64,000 nucleotides of DNA from Trichosporon coremiiforme (GCA_039545355.1 BCJJ01000027.1:62001-126000), one strand, 5' to 3'; counted from the first letter of the stretch, positions 44,528 through 55,304 are shown. Translations and numbers: made by a program. Notes: a model not told the origin generated them from the sequence alone.

Positions 44528-45162
44528 ATGCTCAACGACAGCGACAAGGTCGAGCTCAAGAACGTCCAGACCCAGCCGGTCGCCGCCCCGACCATGGCGG
44601 TCGCGCCTGTCACGGAGCAGCCAAAGGCTAACATGAGTGCGTACACAACCTCTTTGGGCTTTAACTACGGCCCTGGTGTCCAGTCCCTCTCGAGTCCTTC
44701 GCGCCCCAGATTCCTGCGTAACTGCTTCTATCAGTCCTTGGACTATCTGGAAGAAGTTCTTTGATTCTCGACTTCTTCTGAAGTTCGGGGTCTGGCCAAC
44801 CGAGATAAGCATTGCGTAGCCTGGGTGTTGGCATCCGAGATAAGACCTCAGACGCGCGGCAGAGGTGTCGAAGGGCCATTCGAGACGGAACGAGGGCCAT
44901 CGCTACTTACCTGCGACTCTCCAGCTGACATCCAGTGTCGACCCAGCTCGAGGAGGACGACGTGCAGCGCCTCCGCGGCGGATGCCCTGGGAAGCTCTGC
45001 GGTCTCCCCATTCTTCCCTGCCGGTAAGTCAAAGTTAGGCGTCGCCCTCTACCCTCTCACTTGGAGGAAAGGAGGCACGCCCTTCATAAGCTGGGGCACG
45101 ATTGAAAGCTGACGTCCAGTGGATGGGACTGCTGGGTGTTCCCGATCCCCCTGTGCTGCTAA
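44528..45162 (+). CDS. Small cysteine-rich LRGG-motif protein (79 residues, three exons)
   Basis: Exons 44528-44636, 44936-45023 and 45120-45162 join in frame to 79 residues. The N-terminal half is hydrophilic (LNDSDKVELKNVQTQ, PVAAPTMAVAPVTEQPKANM). The C terminus is EEDDVQRLRGG followed by a Cys/Trp/Pro-rich tail with six Cys ending LCC. Small fungal proteins with an RLRGG stretch and a terminal Cys-rich block are known, and the Cys are probably palmitoylated to hold the protein at a membrane; that role is inference. Both introns end in CTGAC plus AG, as elsewhere here, and both are needed to reach the Cys tail. The 299-nt first intron is long for this genome, leaving the first exon slightly uncertain. 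Confidence 0.72.
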
Positions 45163-45860
45163 ATCTTTTGTATCGTATACACGCTGTCATATGTAGTCTT
45201 TCTTGTCCCAAGTTTGGCCCTGTTGGCTGATCTGTCCTCCAACCGATGTGCGAAGTCCAAAGTACCGAGACGGTAAAGCGGTGCTGGAGGATATCAGATC
45301 AGAGCAGCAACTGATCGCCTGCAACGACTCGCAAGCGCCAGAGTCACAGAAGCAACTACTCCGCCCCGCAACGCTGAGAAAAGAGCACCATGTTGTGGGT
45401 TCACGTACGACTCCAAAGTCTCTCCTACGAAATCGTGAAGTCTGTAAATGAATTCCGACTTGGATCAATCCTCTGGCCGATCACAATTGACGCCTTCCTC
45501 TTATGACAGCATAGTCAAACAGCCGGGTTCATGTGCGCCCGACCTGCGCGTCACGTCCCCCTCTCAACTACTCCATGAACGTTCACAGATGGTATTTAGG
45601 TGTCCAAAGATCTTGACGAGCCTAAGTGCGCCTATAGGCTCGGGTCACGTCGGCGCACACCGGTCACCGACCCCGATGCCTGCTGATAGTGACGTCCGAA
45701 TCTCGGCAGGCACGGCCGGCATTCTGCGGTTGCCATATAACCAGTCGACCATTCCATCTCCCACCGATCCCACCTGACCATACCGCGCACTACGGTCTAC
45801 GGCTCCGACCTTCTCACTAATCTCACGCATATCGGATCGATAGCTCCGCCCGCTCACACA
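45163..45860. other. Intergenic region
   Basis: 698 bp between the small Cys-rich gene and the DUF423 gene. It carries the CT/AC-rich promoter just upstream of 45861. No gene is seen. Confidence 0.5.
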
Positions 45861-46301
45861 ATGTCTGCCTCCACCCTCTTCCGCACCGGTGCCGCCTTCA
45901 CGGCCACTGGCATGTCGCTCGGCGCCTTTGGCGCGCACGCCCTCAAATCGCGCTACCCCGACATGGCTGAGTGGACGCGGCAGTCGTGGATGACCGGCTC
46001 GAGCTACCTGATCTACAACGGCATTGCGCTCATGGCCATCTCGGCGCACCCTGGGCTCGCCTTTGGTAGCCGCAAGATCAAGTGGGCCACTGGCGGCATC
46101 ATCGGCGGCGCTCTTGTCTTCACTGGGTCTATTGTCGGTCTGGTTCTGAACCGCGAGCAGCTCGGCAAGATCCTCGGACCGATGACGCCCATGGGCGGCG
46201 TCGCTATGATTGCTGGGTGAGTACTTCCCACATCAGTGGACGAACGAGAGAGTGATGGGTGCATTGAACTGACGGGAAGCTACATTGCCCTCGCGCTTTA
46301 A
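45861..46301 (+). CDS. DUF423/TMEM256 family small membrane protein
   Basis: Exons 45861-46216 and 46280-46301 give 125 residues. The N terminus (TGAAFTATGMSLGAFGAHALK) is the hallmark glycine-rich helix of the DUF423 (YgdD/TMEM256) family. Three further hydrophobic helices follow (SSYLIYNGIALMAISAH, GGIIGGALVFTGSIVGLVL, GGVAMIAGYIALAL). The protein should sit in an internal membrane, probably mitochondrial in eukaryotes. Its biochemical role is unknown in all organisms. The small last exon supplies only YIALAL, completing the fourth helix, which supports the intron call. Confidence 0.9.
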
Positions 46302-46727
46302 GGGGCAGGATACGTGGCGGGGAAGGGTATGGAAGCGACGATGTACTACACAATGGACTGCACAACGGACGGAAGGAGAGGGAGGAAGAGGAGAGGGAGA
46401 GCCCAAAAGGATTGATTCGAGTGATGGCTTGAGACTTTGGCTTGAGGCTTGGTATTGACTTCTGACTGACTTGGACTTAACTTCGGACCGGAGCTTGACA
46501 TGGCACAGACACGATAAGAACATGCGGGGTGAGACAACGTGAGAACTGGGAAGCGTCGGCGGATGCTCGGCGAGCGCAGCGAGGTATTTCGGCGGCAGAG
46601 GGTGCCGGAATCGCGGGTATTGATGCAGTGGGTGAACCTGTGGACGATCGATGAATCACTGGTTACGGAGAGTTCGATGCTTCTTCACCCTGGTTAAACA
46701 GTTAACCCGGACCTATTCGTTGCTGGT
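46302..46727. other. Convergent intergenic region
   Basis: 426 bp between the ends of the DUF423 gene and the minus-strand orphan gene. It probably holds both 3' ends. Nothing else is recognisable. Confidence 0.5.
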
Positions 46728-47195
46728 TCATACGAGCACGGGGGCGACTGCGGGGTGGTGCGAGCGCGGTGCACGGACCGAGTCGACGTCATGGCGGCGG
46801 TGCTCGCCGGTGCGGTGCTCATTGGTAGCAAGGCCGATGCCATGGGCGGCGGCGAGAGTCGCGAGCTCGCGCTCGCTGACGTGGTCATGGCCCTCGAAGA
46901 AGGTGCCGAGCGCGCGCGCAAACGTCTTCGCACGGCAGATCTCCTCCCACACCAGTACCTCGGCCGCCTGAACGAGAGCGCGCGTCTCGGCGGAGCGCTC
47001 GAGCGAAGCGTATGTCAGGCGCTTGGTTCCGGCGACCTCCATGATGCGGTCGAGGAGAAAGAACGCGCAGAACGTGTCATCCCTGATAAGAGCGAGGAGC
47101 GACATAGTGACTGGACCGAGCCCGGGTGGCAAGGTTGGCGAGGGGCCTACGAACAGCTCGACGCGCAGAGTTGAGAGGACCGTCAGGTAGTCCAT
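46728..47195 (-). CDS. Uncharacterised 155-residue protein
   Basis: A single-exon frame starts with ATG after a CT-rich leader and an ideal CCACCACC context on the minus strand. The product begins MDYLTVLSTLRVELFVG and contains helical, amphipathic stretches (LLALIRDDTFCAFFLLDRIM, TYASLERSAETRALVQAAEV, LVWEEICRAKTFARAL). The last 40 residues are polar and His/Arg-rich. No family is recognised. Third codon positions are GC-rich as in neighbouring genes. An overlapping antisense frame exists but lacks a leader of this quality. It may be a lineage-specific protein; an unseen C-terminal intron could alter its end. Confidence 0.6.
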   Translation of the reverse strand: MDYLTVLSTLRVELFVGPSPTLPPGLGPVTMSLLALIRDDTFCAFFLLDRIMEVAGTKRLTYASLERSAETRALVQAAEVLVWEEICRAKTFARALGTFFEGHDHVSERELATLAAAHGIGLATNEHRTGEHRRHDVDSVRAPRSHHPAVAPVLV

Positions 47196-48990
47196 GGTGG
47201 TGGTTGAGAGAAGCGAGACAGAAAGATAAGAAACTGGAGCACGGTGTCAGTGATGGTTGTGCAGTGCTGGGAGACTGAGCGGGGAAGAATGGGGGAATGT
47301 GAACACGTGAACGGTGGACGAGTGCCGAGTGATGGTGAAGTTGATAAAGTGACAATGGCAGACACGTCGCCGTTGTCTGCCTTTGAGTACCTTCGGGTTG
47401 ATGGGTGTGCATGTGTCCAAAACGATGCGAAAGGAGGTCACAAGACCCACACAACTGCGTACCTCAATGTTGCCAAAACGCCCGCTAGCCGTACCGGCGG
47501 CTACGGCGGCCTGCTAGGCTGATAGCTGTGAATGAGCCAGGGACAGCACCTGTTGCGGGTGGCGGGGAGGGGGCGGGGTGGAATGTCTGGGGAAAATGTC
47601 ACCTCACCTGTGGGGTTGTGATTGGAGCTGGTCACGACGATGGGTAAGGAGTGACTGATGGGAATGGTGAGGTCGAGGATGACAAAGATGATGGGGACGG
47701 TGGTGCGTGAGGCTTGCAGACGGAGGGATCGGGCAGATCGAGATCGAGGGTGGGTATGTGTATCGATGAAACAGAGACAGTAACGAGAGTAGTGGTAGTG
47801 AGGCTGGGGGAGTGAGATCGCAATCGTAAGTCGTGTAAGGCAAGTAGCCACCAGTTGCCACCACGACACCGTTGAGGGGGGAGAGGGCCGTGCGTGTGCC
47901 GTGCCGTGTTGCCATACGAGTGTACAGATCACCTGCATAGAGGCACAGATTGCGTCGTCCGGCATCGCAACGATAGCGTCGTCCCGGTTTGCTCTTTTAC
48001 CTTTATCGTCAGTGCCGAGAGAAGCAGATACCTGCAGAACCCTAGATCCGAGGGTCCGTCAGTCAAAGCGCAGTCCGTGAGTGAGTGCACAGAGAGTCAC
48101 AAGGTCGCAAGGACCGGGAACTGAGCTGCTTTCGCCACTCGTCTTTCCAGCTCCCGGACCAAAAGGTTTGCCGAGCCGAGAGAGATGGCCCCAACGTTAG
48201 GGCTGGTGCACTTGGGTCTTGCACATACTGCATGTTGGTGGGAGGTTCAGGATGCTCCTGGAAAGGTCCTGGAGGTGAGGGCTGTGGTGCTGCCGTGGGA
48301 CCGCGACATCTACGGACGTTGAGACGGTAGGATGATGCGGTCGTGACCGGGACTAGACTGTCGGAGAAGCTTGAGTCACAGAATGAGATCACAAGATGAA
48401 GAATCAGGCATCAGACGGCCGATTTGAAGCCCATCATAGCTGCTCTCCTGCGCGCCATGTCATCAAAGGCGCACGCTAGGTGGAACGGTGGGTGGTATGT
48501 TGGGAGCTCCGACTGGTCAAGTGGTCAACAAGTAGGTCTTTCTCGCCTTATTCAGGGGACCAGTGGGCCAGTGACTCGAACCATGGAAAGTAGCAGGCGG
48601 CGACAGAGTCGCCGTTGCCCTTAGCAGTGGGCGCTTGGACCACGCCCGTTGCTGTCTCGTGACGAGCTGAGAGATCGTAACCGTCACACTTGGCAAGATG
48701 CGTCAAGCGTCCACTGGCTGCCATCACCTCGTCACTCACATCCATTCAAGTTCAATGCAGCGCCTCTGTTGACGCTTCCGTCCACGCCGTGGCGCAAACA
48801 AACTACAGCGGGGCGCTCCAGAAGATCCCTCGCACAAACAATCGATGTTGACTGCCCAGGACGTCGTTGACCACCCTGTTGAGTAGCTGCGTGGACAGGA
48901 CAAGAGGAGCACGGACCTGAGTAAGTTGGCCGTTAGGATCTATGAACTGGCAGCCAGCGTCGCATGAAATCCGCACCCCGTGTCCGCCAT
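47196..48990. other. Intergenic region upstream of orphan gene and histidine-kinase relic
   Basis: About 1.8 kb containing the divergent promoter of the orphan gene at its left end. No gene is supportable. Sequence just left of 48991 is where the missing sensor and phospho-acceptor region of the kinase relic would be expected, but no such motifs are readable. Confidence 0.45.
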
Positions 48991-50505
48991 ACTGCAGTGC
49001 GCTGGTCTCGTCGAGGAGAACCTGCGAGCGAGGCGCGACCGCCTGATGAACATTGGTCCTGGGGGCCTGCACCCCGAACCCTCGATGCTTGAGGAGATTG
49101 AGGAGGACAGTAAGGCTCTCGAGAGTGAGTCATCTGCTATTAGGAGCAGTAGCTGACGCGCAGACATCTACCACTGCGGCGTGACGCAGGAGCGCATCGC
49201 ATCGGATATTCTCAGCCTAACGCGGCTGCAGCTCTGCATGCTGTGCGTTCACCACATTCCAACCGACATCCGGCACGGGCCGGAGAAGAGATTGCGCGCC
49301 TTCCACTCGGAGTGCAAGATGTCGCAGATCGAACTGGGGCTCGAGTTGGGCCCCGGCTGCGACTTCTTCGGGAATGTCATGATCTCGACCGACCCCGTGC
49401 GGTTCGGCCAGATCGTGATGAACCTTGTGAACAACGCCGTGCCCGAGCGACGCATCGTCGTGCGCTACGATGTGTCCCTCATCGGCGCTCTTGAAGGGGA
49501 CACCGTTCCTTCCTCCGCCACGTTGACCCCGAACGGCACGCTTGGCCACGACACCCCCGTCGGGGTCTATGGCAGCGTCGGGGACACGGGTCCAGGCATG
49601 ACGGAGGCAGAGCAGAACGGCATCTCTGAGTGTTTCCAGCAGGGCTCAAAGTATCCACACCAAGTACGGCGGCACAGGTTTAGGACTGTTCATCTACAAG
49701 AAGATCGTTGGCCCGCTCGGCGTGAGACATCGACACGGTTTCAGCACCAGGACAGGGAAGCGCTTTCCACTTCTTTATCCAGTCGGTCGTCGTGCCACCG
49801 GGGTACTCGCTTCGCCCGCCTCTGCCCGAGCAGCTGTCCGGAGAGCAGATTGTGTCTCCCCTTGGATCGCCAAGCGAGGGGCGCTGAGACACTGGTCAGC
49901 AGTCCCCCTGTTGGAGGGCTGGCCTGCACTATCTTTGCCGGGCGCCGCATCGAGGACGAGCGTCAGCTCCGCTCGGCGGGCTAGTGTCTCCTCCGCAGAG
50001 CCAGCGAGCAGCAGCTTCGTCGCACCAGTCCGGCGGCCGAACACACCAGCGTCTCGTCGACGTCCAGCTTGGCATCGCTAACCGCCATGGCGTACTCCAT
50101 TCTAGTGGTAGAGGTCAACCTCGTCTCGCAGCACGTGCTGCAGCGCCAGTTGACCAAGCTCGGCAACGCAGTCAATGTTGCGAGCAATGGACAGGAGGCG
50201 CTCGAAGCGCTCGCCTCTCAGTACGGCTCGGTCGACATGGTGCTCATGGACCTCGAGATGCCGATCATGGGCGGTCTGGAAGCCGCGCAGGCTGTCCGCC
50301 GTCTCGAATCGGAAGGGGCCCTCCCGCCGCAGCGCATCATCGCGCTCACAGGCAATGTCCCAGAGGAGAAAGCCCAACAGCCCTCGACCCCGGCATCAAC
50401 AACGCCATGATCAAGCCGTACCGCCTTCCGAAGCTTGTGAGCATGATCCCGGCCACGATCGACTCGACACCGGGCCACACCGAGGATTACCACCTCACCC
50501 CCTAA
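48991..50505 (+). pseudogene. Decayed hybrid histidine kinase with receiver domain
   Basis: The relic starts mid-protein (SMLEEIEEDSKALE), crosses a normal intron (49125-49163) and continues NIYHCGVTQERIASDILSLTR and STDPVRFGQIVMNLVNNAV. This is the ATP-binding N-box, lacking the following residues normally found before ERRIVVRYDVSL. The G1 box DTGPGMT is readable, then two frame changes separate FQQGSKYPH, YGGTGLGLFIYKKI and FHFFIQSVVVPPG. An in-frame stop follows near 49885. The receiver domain starts ILVVEVNLVSQ, where family members have an acidic pair, so one acid is replaced by Val. It keeps the phospho-acceptor Asp (MVLMDLEMP) and then shifts frame again before NNAMIKPYRLPK. With no sensor or phosphorylatable His region and several shifts it cannot make a working kinase. 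Confidence 0.85.
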
Positions 50506-50714
50506 ACGTTGGCGTGCGCGCTAGGGCGCCGTCATGTCAAGTTATATCCATCAGTTACTATGTATATCAGCACCATTTGCATTGCACTTCCTCAGCTGCA
50601 CTACTAATCGCCCCTGCCCTCTCACAGACGCACGCCCGCTGACTTTCCCCCTGACATCCCTGAAGCGAAAGAACATGCTTGGGCTGCAGGAGAGGGGCCA
50701 AAGAAGCCAAAAAG

Positions 50715-50822
50715 TCTCACCACTGTGAGTCGAACACAGGACCTGCGGATGAACTCGCCTGTTCAGGCGGCTTTGGAGTTACCAATTACAGTCCGACGCT
50801 CTACCAACTGAGCTATGGTGAG
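50715..50822 (-). tRNA. tRNA-Tyr (GTA) with a ~35-nt intron, copy 1
   Basis: On the minus strand the acceptor stem CTCACCA pairs with TGGTGAG, with the C1-G72 pair characteristic of eukaryotic tRNA-Tyr. The D-arm GCTC/GAGC contains GGTA. The anticodon loop reads CTGTAA followed by an intron that includes a short hairpin (CGCCTG/CAGGCG). The T-arm CTGTG-TTCGACT-CACAG is perfect. A T5 terminator directly follows the 3' end. Confidence 0.92.
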
Positions 50823-51137
50823 GAAGCTGTTGTTGACGAGAGCTCTCCGCCCCCGCTCGGCCCCGAGCGGCCGCGGGCCAACGTCTGCATGGAAGATCGT
50901 GTCTTCAGCGGTTCCCAAGCGCAGTGAGCACCTTCGGAGCTTTCTGTAGACGAAGAGAAGGCAAAGCGTAGATTGTGGCAGGATCAGCGCTTGTGAGGGG
51001 AGAAGGGTGTTGCGTGCATTGGCGCACGGGAGCAAAAAATCGGCCCACCCTTCTCCAACGGCCTCCAACAGCTCCACTCAAATGGCTAGAGCAGACCAAA
51101 AGAAAGAGCCTGCACAGGGTAGATGAAAAAAGGATTG
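50823..51137. other. Spacer between the two tRNA-Tyr genes
   Basis: 315 bp holding the 5' flank of the first tRNA-Tyr and the terminator (A6 on the plus strand at about 51126-51131) of the second. No LTR or gene is seen. Confidence 0.55.
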
Positions 51138-51247
51138 TCTCTCCACTGTGAGTCGAACACAGGACCTGCGGATTTCTCACTCTATCGAGTGGGAGGATTT
51201 GGATAACCAATTACAGTCCGACGCTCTACCAACTGAGCTATAGAGAG
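51138..51247 (-). tRNA. tRNA-Tyr (GTA) with a ~37-nt intron, copy 2
   Basis: Same architecture as copy 1: acceptor stem CTCTCTA with TGGAGAG, identical D-arm, anticodon stem and T-arm, anticodon GTA. Its intron is different in sequence from copy 1 but also forms a small hairpin (CACTC/GAGTG). The fourth acceptor pair is changed in both strands (T-A instead of A-T), so pairing is preserved. A run of Ts follows within 12 nt. Confidence 0.92.
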
Positions 51248-51541
51248 GAGATATTGGCTGGTTGCTGTGGGCAGCGGGGAGGTCATGTACCACACGCTGA
51301 CCCATGATCGAAAATTCTGAAGCAGTATGCAACGCACTGCTGTGCATGCAAATGGAAGCTCTCCGAAAACGCCAGAGACGAGGAAGATGCTACAAGAGTG
51401 TGCCGGAGGATGTGAGGTGGTGAAGATCGGACGGGAGGGCCAGATAGGCGATTTGCTGCTGCACGCCCCGTACATGAGTCAGGATGTTTGCCACCTAGCA
51501 CCTCGAATTGTGTTTTGAAATCACTCCATCGACCATCCACC

Positions 51542-52591
51542 ATGGCGACCCCTCTGCATGTGCACCCGCACTTTGCGCCTGAGGAGGCTGCAGCGGTCGC
51601 AGCAGAGTTTGTCTCCAGTGAGCCTTCAATGCTTTATTCAGCTGACGACAGGCCTCGACAATCTGCCTGGTGAGGTGACCTTTCTGCTCAGGGAGATCCA
51701 GGACAAGGACCAGCGCATTGCTGGTAAGCTTCCAAAGGCACTTGTCCTAGCTGACAGACAGGTCTGTTGAACCGGATCAATAGCCGGCACTACAGTCTGA
51801 CGAAGCCGATCAAGAATCTTGGCTCGGCGCAGCCGTCGAACCCGAATCCGTCATTCATTCTTCCGATCGCGGCAGGCCAGCCGATCCCGACAGCACACAT
51901 GAGCACGAAGGACCAGCAGACCATCACGAAGATCCAGGGAGAGTGGGCCAAGATTGAGGCACTGCAGGACGAGAAGGTCAAGCTCGCTGAGCGGTTGGAG
52001 CGGATCGTGAACCGCGCACGCGAGCGTGGACGACATGAATGGAAGAAAGTCGGTGGCATCGACATTGACGAGCTCGAGACGGATGTCAAGCTCGGCGACC
52101 TCGGCGGTGCAGACCTTGTTCTTCCTCCGCAAGGGCTCGGCAGTGGGCACGATGGACGAAAAGACAAGCGCAAGGGGAAGGGCAGCGTTCCGCTCGCGAT
52201 CCAGATCAGTTCGGCAGGCAGCTCTCTCGGCATTCCTTCTCCGGCAGGCACACCAGGCGGAAGCCGCAGCGGCAGTGTTGGACGCGGTGGTGGGCGGAGG
52301 AAGGAACAGCAGCAGCAGCAGGAGGTCGAGGTGCCTGCGACAGACGACATGGAAGTCGAGGGCGAGGTCGAGCCTGACGACGCGCTGTACTGCTTCTGCC
52401 AGCAGAAGAGTTACGGCGAGATGATCGGCTGCGACAACAGTAAGTGCCCGTATGAGTGGTTCCACGTCAAGTGTGTCAACATGTCTGGACCCCTCCCCGA
52501 CACCTGGTACTGCCCCGAGTGTGTTACTAAGTTGGGCCTCGCCAGCAGTGACGGCAAGGTCCAGAAGGACCGCAAAGGACGGAAAAAGTAG
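51542..52591 (+). CDS. ING-family chromatin reader with C-terminal PHD finger
   Basis: Exons 51542-51617, 51652-51723 and 51762-52591 give about 325 residues. The N-terminal ING domain (LDNLPGEVTFLLREIQDKDQ, IAGLLNRINSRHYSL) is followed by a coiled segment (EWAKIEALQDEKVKLAERLE) and a Gly/Ser/Gln-rich linker. The C terminus is a PHD finger of Cys4-His-Cys3 type: YCFCQQKSYGEMIGCDN, CPYEWFHVKC, WYCPEC, with the aromatic cage Tyr and Trp expected for H3K4me3 recognition. Such proteins are subunits of NuA4, NuA3 or Rpd3L-type complexes; which one cannot be decided from this sequence. All three exons and their 34- and 38-nt introns are required to build the ING domain. Confidence 0.93.
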
Positions 52592-52976
52592 GCCCTCCAT
52601 GAGGGTGACCAGTTGTGCTCCATCTGTACCATCTTATCATGTATTGTATTTTGCCAGCTTGGCGACTGCGCACTTAACCGGGCGTGGATCTCTCAGCATG
52701 GAAAGATATGCTGGTTGGTCATGGCCATGTGTGATCATGACCATCTAACCTGTCCCCCTGACCAGAGTGCCCATGCACAGCCTAAATCCAATCGTGTATC
52801 CATGCATTCTCGCAACAGAGCTATAACAAGGGAAAGAGGCAAAAAGTTGGATCAAACTCCCTAACAACGAATTGCATTACATAATCTAAATCACCACCGA
52901 AATCACCGCCAACGAAGTCGTCCACACCATCGCCGAAGTCGTCAACATCACTGCCGAAGTCGTTGTCTCTGTATGC
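52592..52976. other. Convergent region; in-frame extension of the WW-domain gene
   Basis: 385 bp between convergent genes. Beyond the stop of the WW-domain gene, the minus-strand frame stays open for 51 codons down to a TAG at 52821-52823. The first 30 of these codons continue the same Asp/Phe/Gly repeat theme (see findings). Confidence 0.6.
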
Positions 52977-53924
52977 TTAGAAATCACCACCGAAATCACC
53001 ACCGAAATCACCAGAATCACCGAAATCATTGTCCTGGCCATCCATATATCCGTCCATATAAGCGTCGTGCTGGCCCTGTGCATTGTTAGCAGACGTCTTT
53101 CATGGACAGTTGCGCTCTACTCACATCGGCGATCATGTTACCGATCATCATACCTCCGAGAAGGCCACCACCGGCACCGAGCATGGCAGCACCACCGGGA
53201 CCCATACCACCACCCATGCGCTGCGGCCGGCCCATCATCATGGGCTGCTGCTGGTACATCATCGGCTGCTGGCCGTAGCCGCCGCCATAGCCCTGCTGAG
53301 CGTAGACCGGAGGAGGGGGCGCACCGCTGTAGCCTTGGTGGCCATAGCCCTGCTGTCCGTATCCCTGCTGTCCGTATCCCTGCTGTCCGCCGTGGTGGTT
53401 GTTCAGCTTCGAGGAGAGCTTGGAGAAGAGCCCACCGCGGTGTGACGATTGGCCCTGGTTGCTCTGCTGCACCGGTGTGTTGTTCTGAGGAGGAGGCGTA
53501 GAGTACTTCTCGTTGTTGTTGTACGAAGACTTCTCGTTATTCGAGGGAGGCGGGCCAGACGGCGCAGCGTACTGGTTGCTCTCGGACTGAGGGGGGTCGT
53601 CGGCAGGGCTGACGTTAGTGTCTTGAGTGTCGATTCGGTGGCGTCCGCACGCGCAACCTACTCACTGCGTCCACTGCGACTTGGGACCGCCCGGAGCCTT
53701 AGTGTTCACTGCATGTCAGATCGCACCCAAGGTGATGTCAACAGCACGCGTCAAGCTTACCGTAGAAATACTGGTTGTAGTTGCTGTCGAACCTGAGGTG
53801 TCAGATCATTCATTCCTTTCATGAGACAAATAGGTGGCGGGAATTCGAAGAAAGGTCGGCCATACTGCACTCACTGGGAGACCCATCCGTCGGGAAGAGG
53901 TCGGGGATCGGGTTGGGGAGCCAT
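52977..53924 (-). CDS. WW-domain protein with QQGYG and DFGGDF repeats
   Basis: Five exons (53924-53875, 53792-53761, 53708-53666, 53608-53125, 53075-52977) join in frame to 235 residues. The first three small exons build a WW domain ([20 protein letters not shown], then [13 protein letters not shown]) with both signature Trp residues. WW domains bind Pro-rich ligands such as PPxY. Next comes an Asn/Ser/Pro-rich linker, a block of QQGYG repeats, a Met/Gly-rich hydrophobic segment ([17 protein letters not shown]), and a C terminus of [12 protein letters not shown] and DFGGDF repeats. Start ATG at 53924 is the first in frame. The repeats may mediate self-assembly or membrane association, but that is inference. 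Confidence 0.85.
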
Positions 53925-54189
53925 TGTTGATGTTTGACCAAGAAACCAAGAAACAACAGCAGAGGGAAAGGATGAAGTTGAGAAAAGAGAAGGTCGAAGA
54001 AGCGGTGGGTAGAGACCTCAGTCCGCCAAGAGTCCCGCTCCTTGGTGGGGTAGGGCGACGGGCGCAGCTGGCGCAACAGAGCAACTCTGGTGAAGCCCTG
54101 GACCGGACGTCTCACCGATGACGAAAGTCACGTGCAACACTTCCCTGAAACGTTCCTCGTCCTATTTGCCACTCAAATAACGCTCAATA

Positions 54190-54859
54190 ATGGAGGACCC
54201 GCAAAGGGGTCGGGCCACGAACGATGACGCATCGTTACCCTCACGCGTCGTGACTGACAAGACCTTTCGGTTTCGGCAACCGGCGCCAGCTATGGCTGAG
54301 CAACTCAAGGAACGACCAGCAGCGATGCACCACCCCGACTCTCCGCCGCCGGACAACATTCTCGAGGACCCTCTGGGCGAGCTCGACACTGCGCTAAAGT
54401 CGCACGGCTTCGGCTTGGCATCGTACCAGCTGCGACCAGAGGTTTCTTATCCACGCACGGACGATGAGAAGGCGAAAGTGCGAGACGAGGCTAAGGCAGA
54501 GGGTCACACGCCAGAGGGTGTCGCTGGCCGTGCGCACATAGTTCTGCTGAAGGACGAGGGAGAGGCAGACATTCTCCTCGATCAGCGAGGCTATACTGTG
54601 AGTCACCCGGAGCACATGTCTCGAACGTTCTGAAGCTACTCGATTATCATGGCTAATCGTTCAGATTGAGAAGTCAACATCTCAGCAACCGCTGCTAACG
54701 TCAACCTTTGAGTCGCTCGACGCCCTACTCATTGCTCTGAGCCCCGCTTACCAGGAAGCCATGCAAGACGAGCTGCTGAAGCGTTTCGAGGGCGGGGTCA
54801 GCAGCCGCTTCAACTACGATAACGAGGAAGAAGTCGAGGAACCGAAGTGGATCGACTAG
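54190..54859 (+). CDS. GSKIP-domain protein
   Basis: Exons 54190-54597 and 54665-54859 give 200 residues. The C-terminal half (AHIVLLKDEGEADILLDQRG, then TSTFESLDALLIALSPAYQE, ELLKRF) fits the GSKIP domain, a fold found in GSK3-beta-interaction protein and at the N terminus of Clu proteins. In GSKIP the C-terminal helix binds GSK3; here that helix is followed by an acidic tail (YDNEEEVEEPKWID). The first 60 residues are disordered. A second in-frame ATG 34 residues downstream (MAEQLKERP) is a possible alternative start. The partner protein in this organism is inferred, not shown. Confidence 0.8.
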
Positions 54860-55304
54860 TCACTCCGCTCATGCTGTCTGTGACAAGGGACGGAGCACTT
54901 TCTTCACGTCAAACTCGCAGCAGAACACTGCGCGCTGCGGCTCGCGCAGTTGTTAGTATCAGTAGTCTTGTAGAAAGCTACGAAGGAGCAAAGGAAGATG
55001 GCAACCAGTCTTATACGCGGTGCCCTGCTCACCATGGCCGCTGGGTCTCCTCGCTCAGATAGCAGCAATTGCACGAGTTTTCACGGCAATAGATCACGAG
55101 TTATCCATGTATCGTTTGAACATATTGAAGGTGCTATGCATGACCTTGGGCACGTTTCCGGCGCTCGTGCTCTTCTATAGATCGGACTGTCCTCCGTGCC
55201 ACCGTCCCGCATTAGCATCCGCACCTCCACCGCCTTACGCGGTCGTCAGCGCCCAGCAACATCGTGGTTCTGAACTTCACTGATTGTACACAAACACATA
55301 CGCC
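54860..55304. other. Intergenic region
   Basis: 445 bp between two plus-strand genes. It contains the terminator of the GSKIP-domain gene and the promoter of the Dsc3-like gene. No additional gene is seen. Confidence 0.5.
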
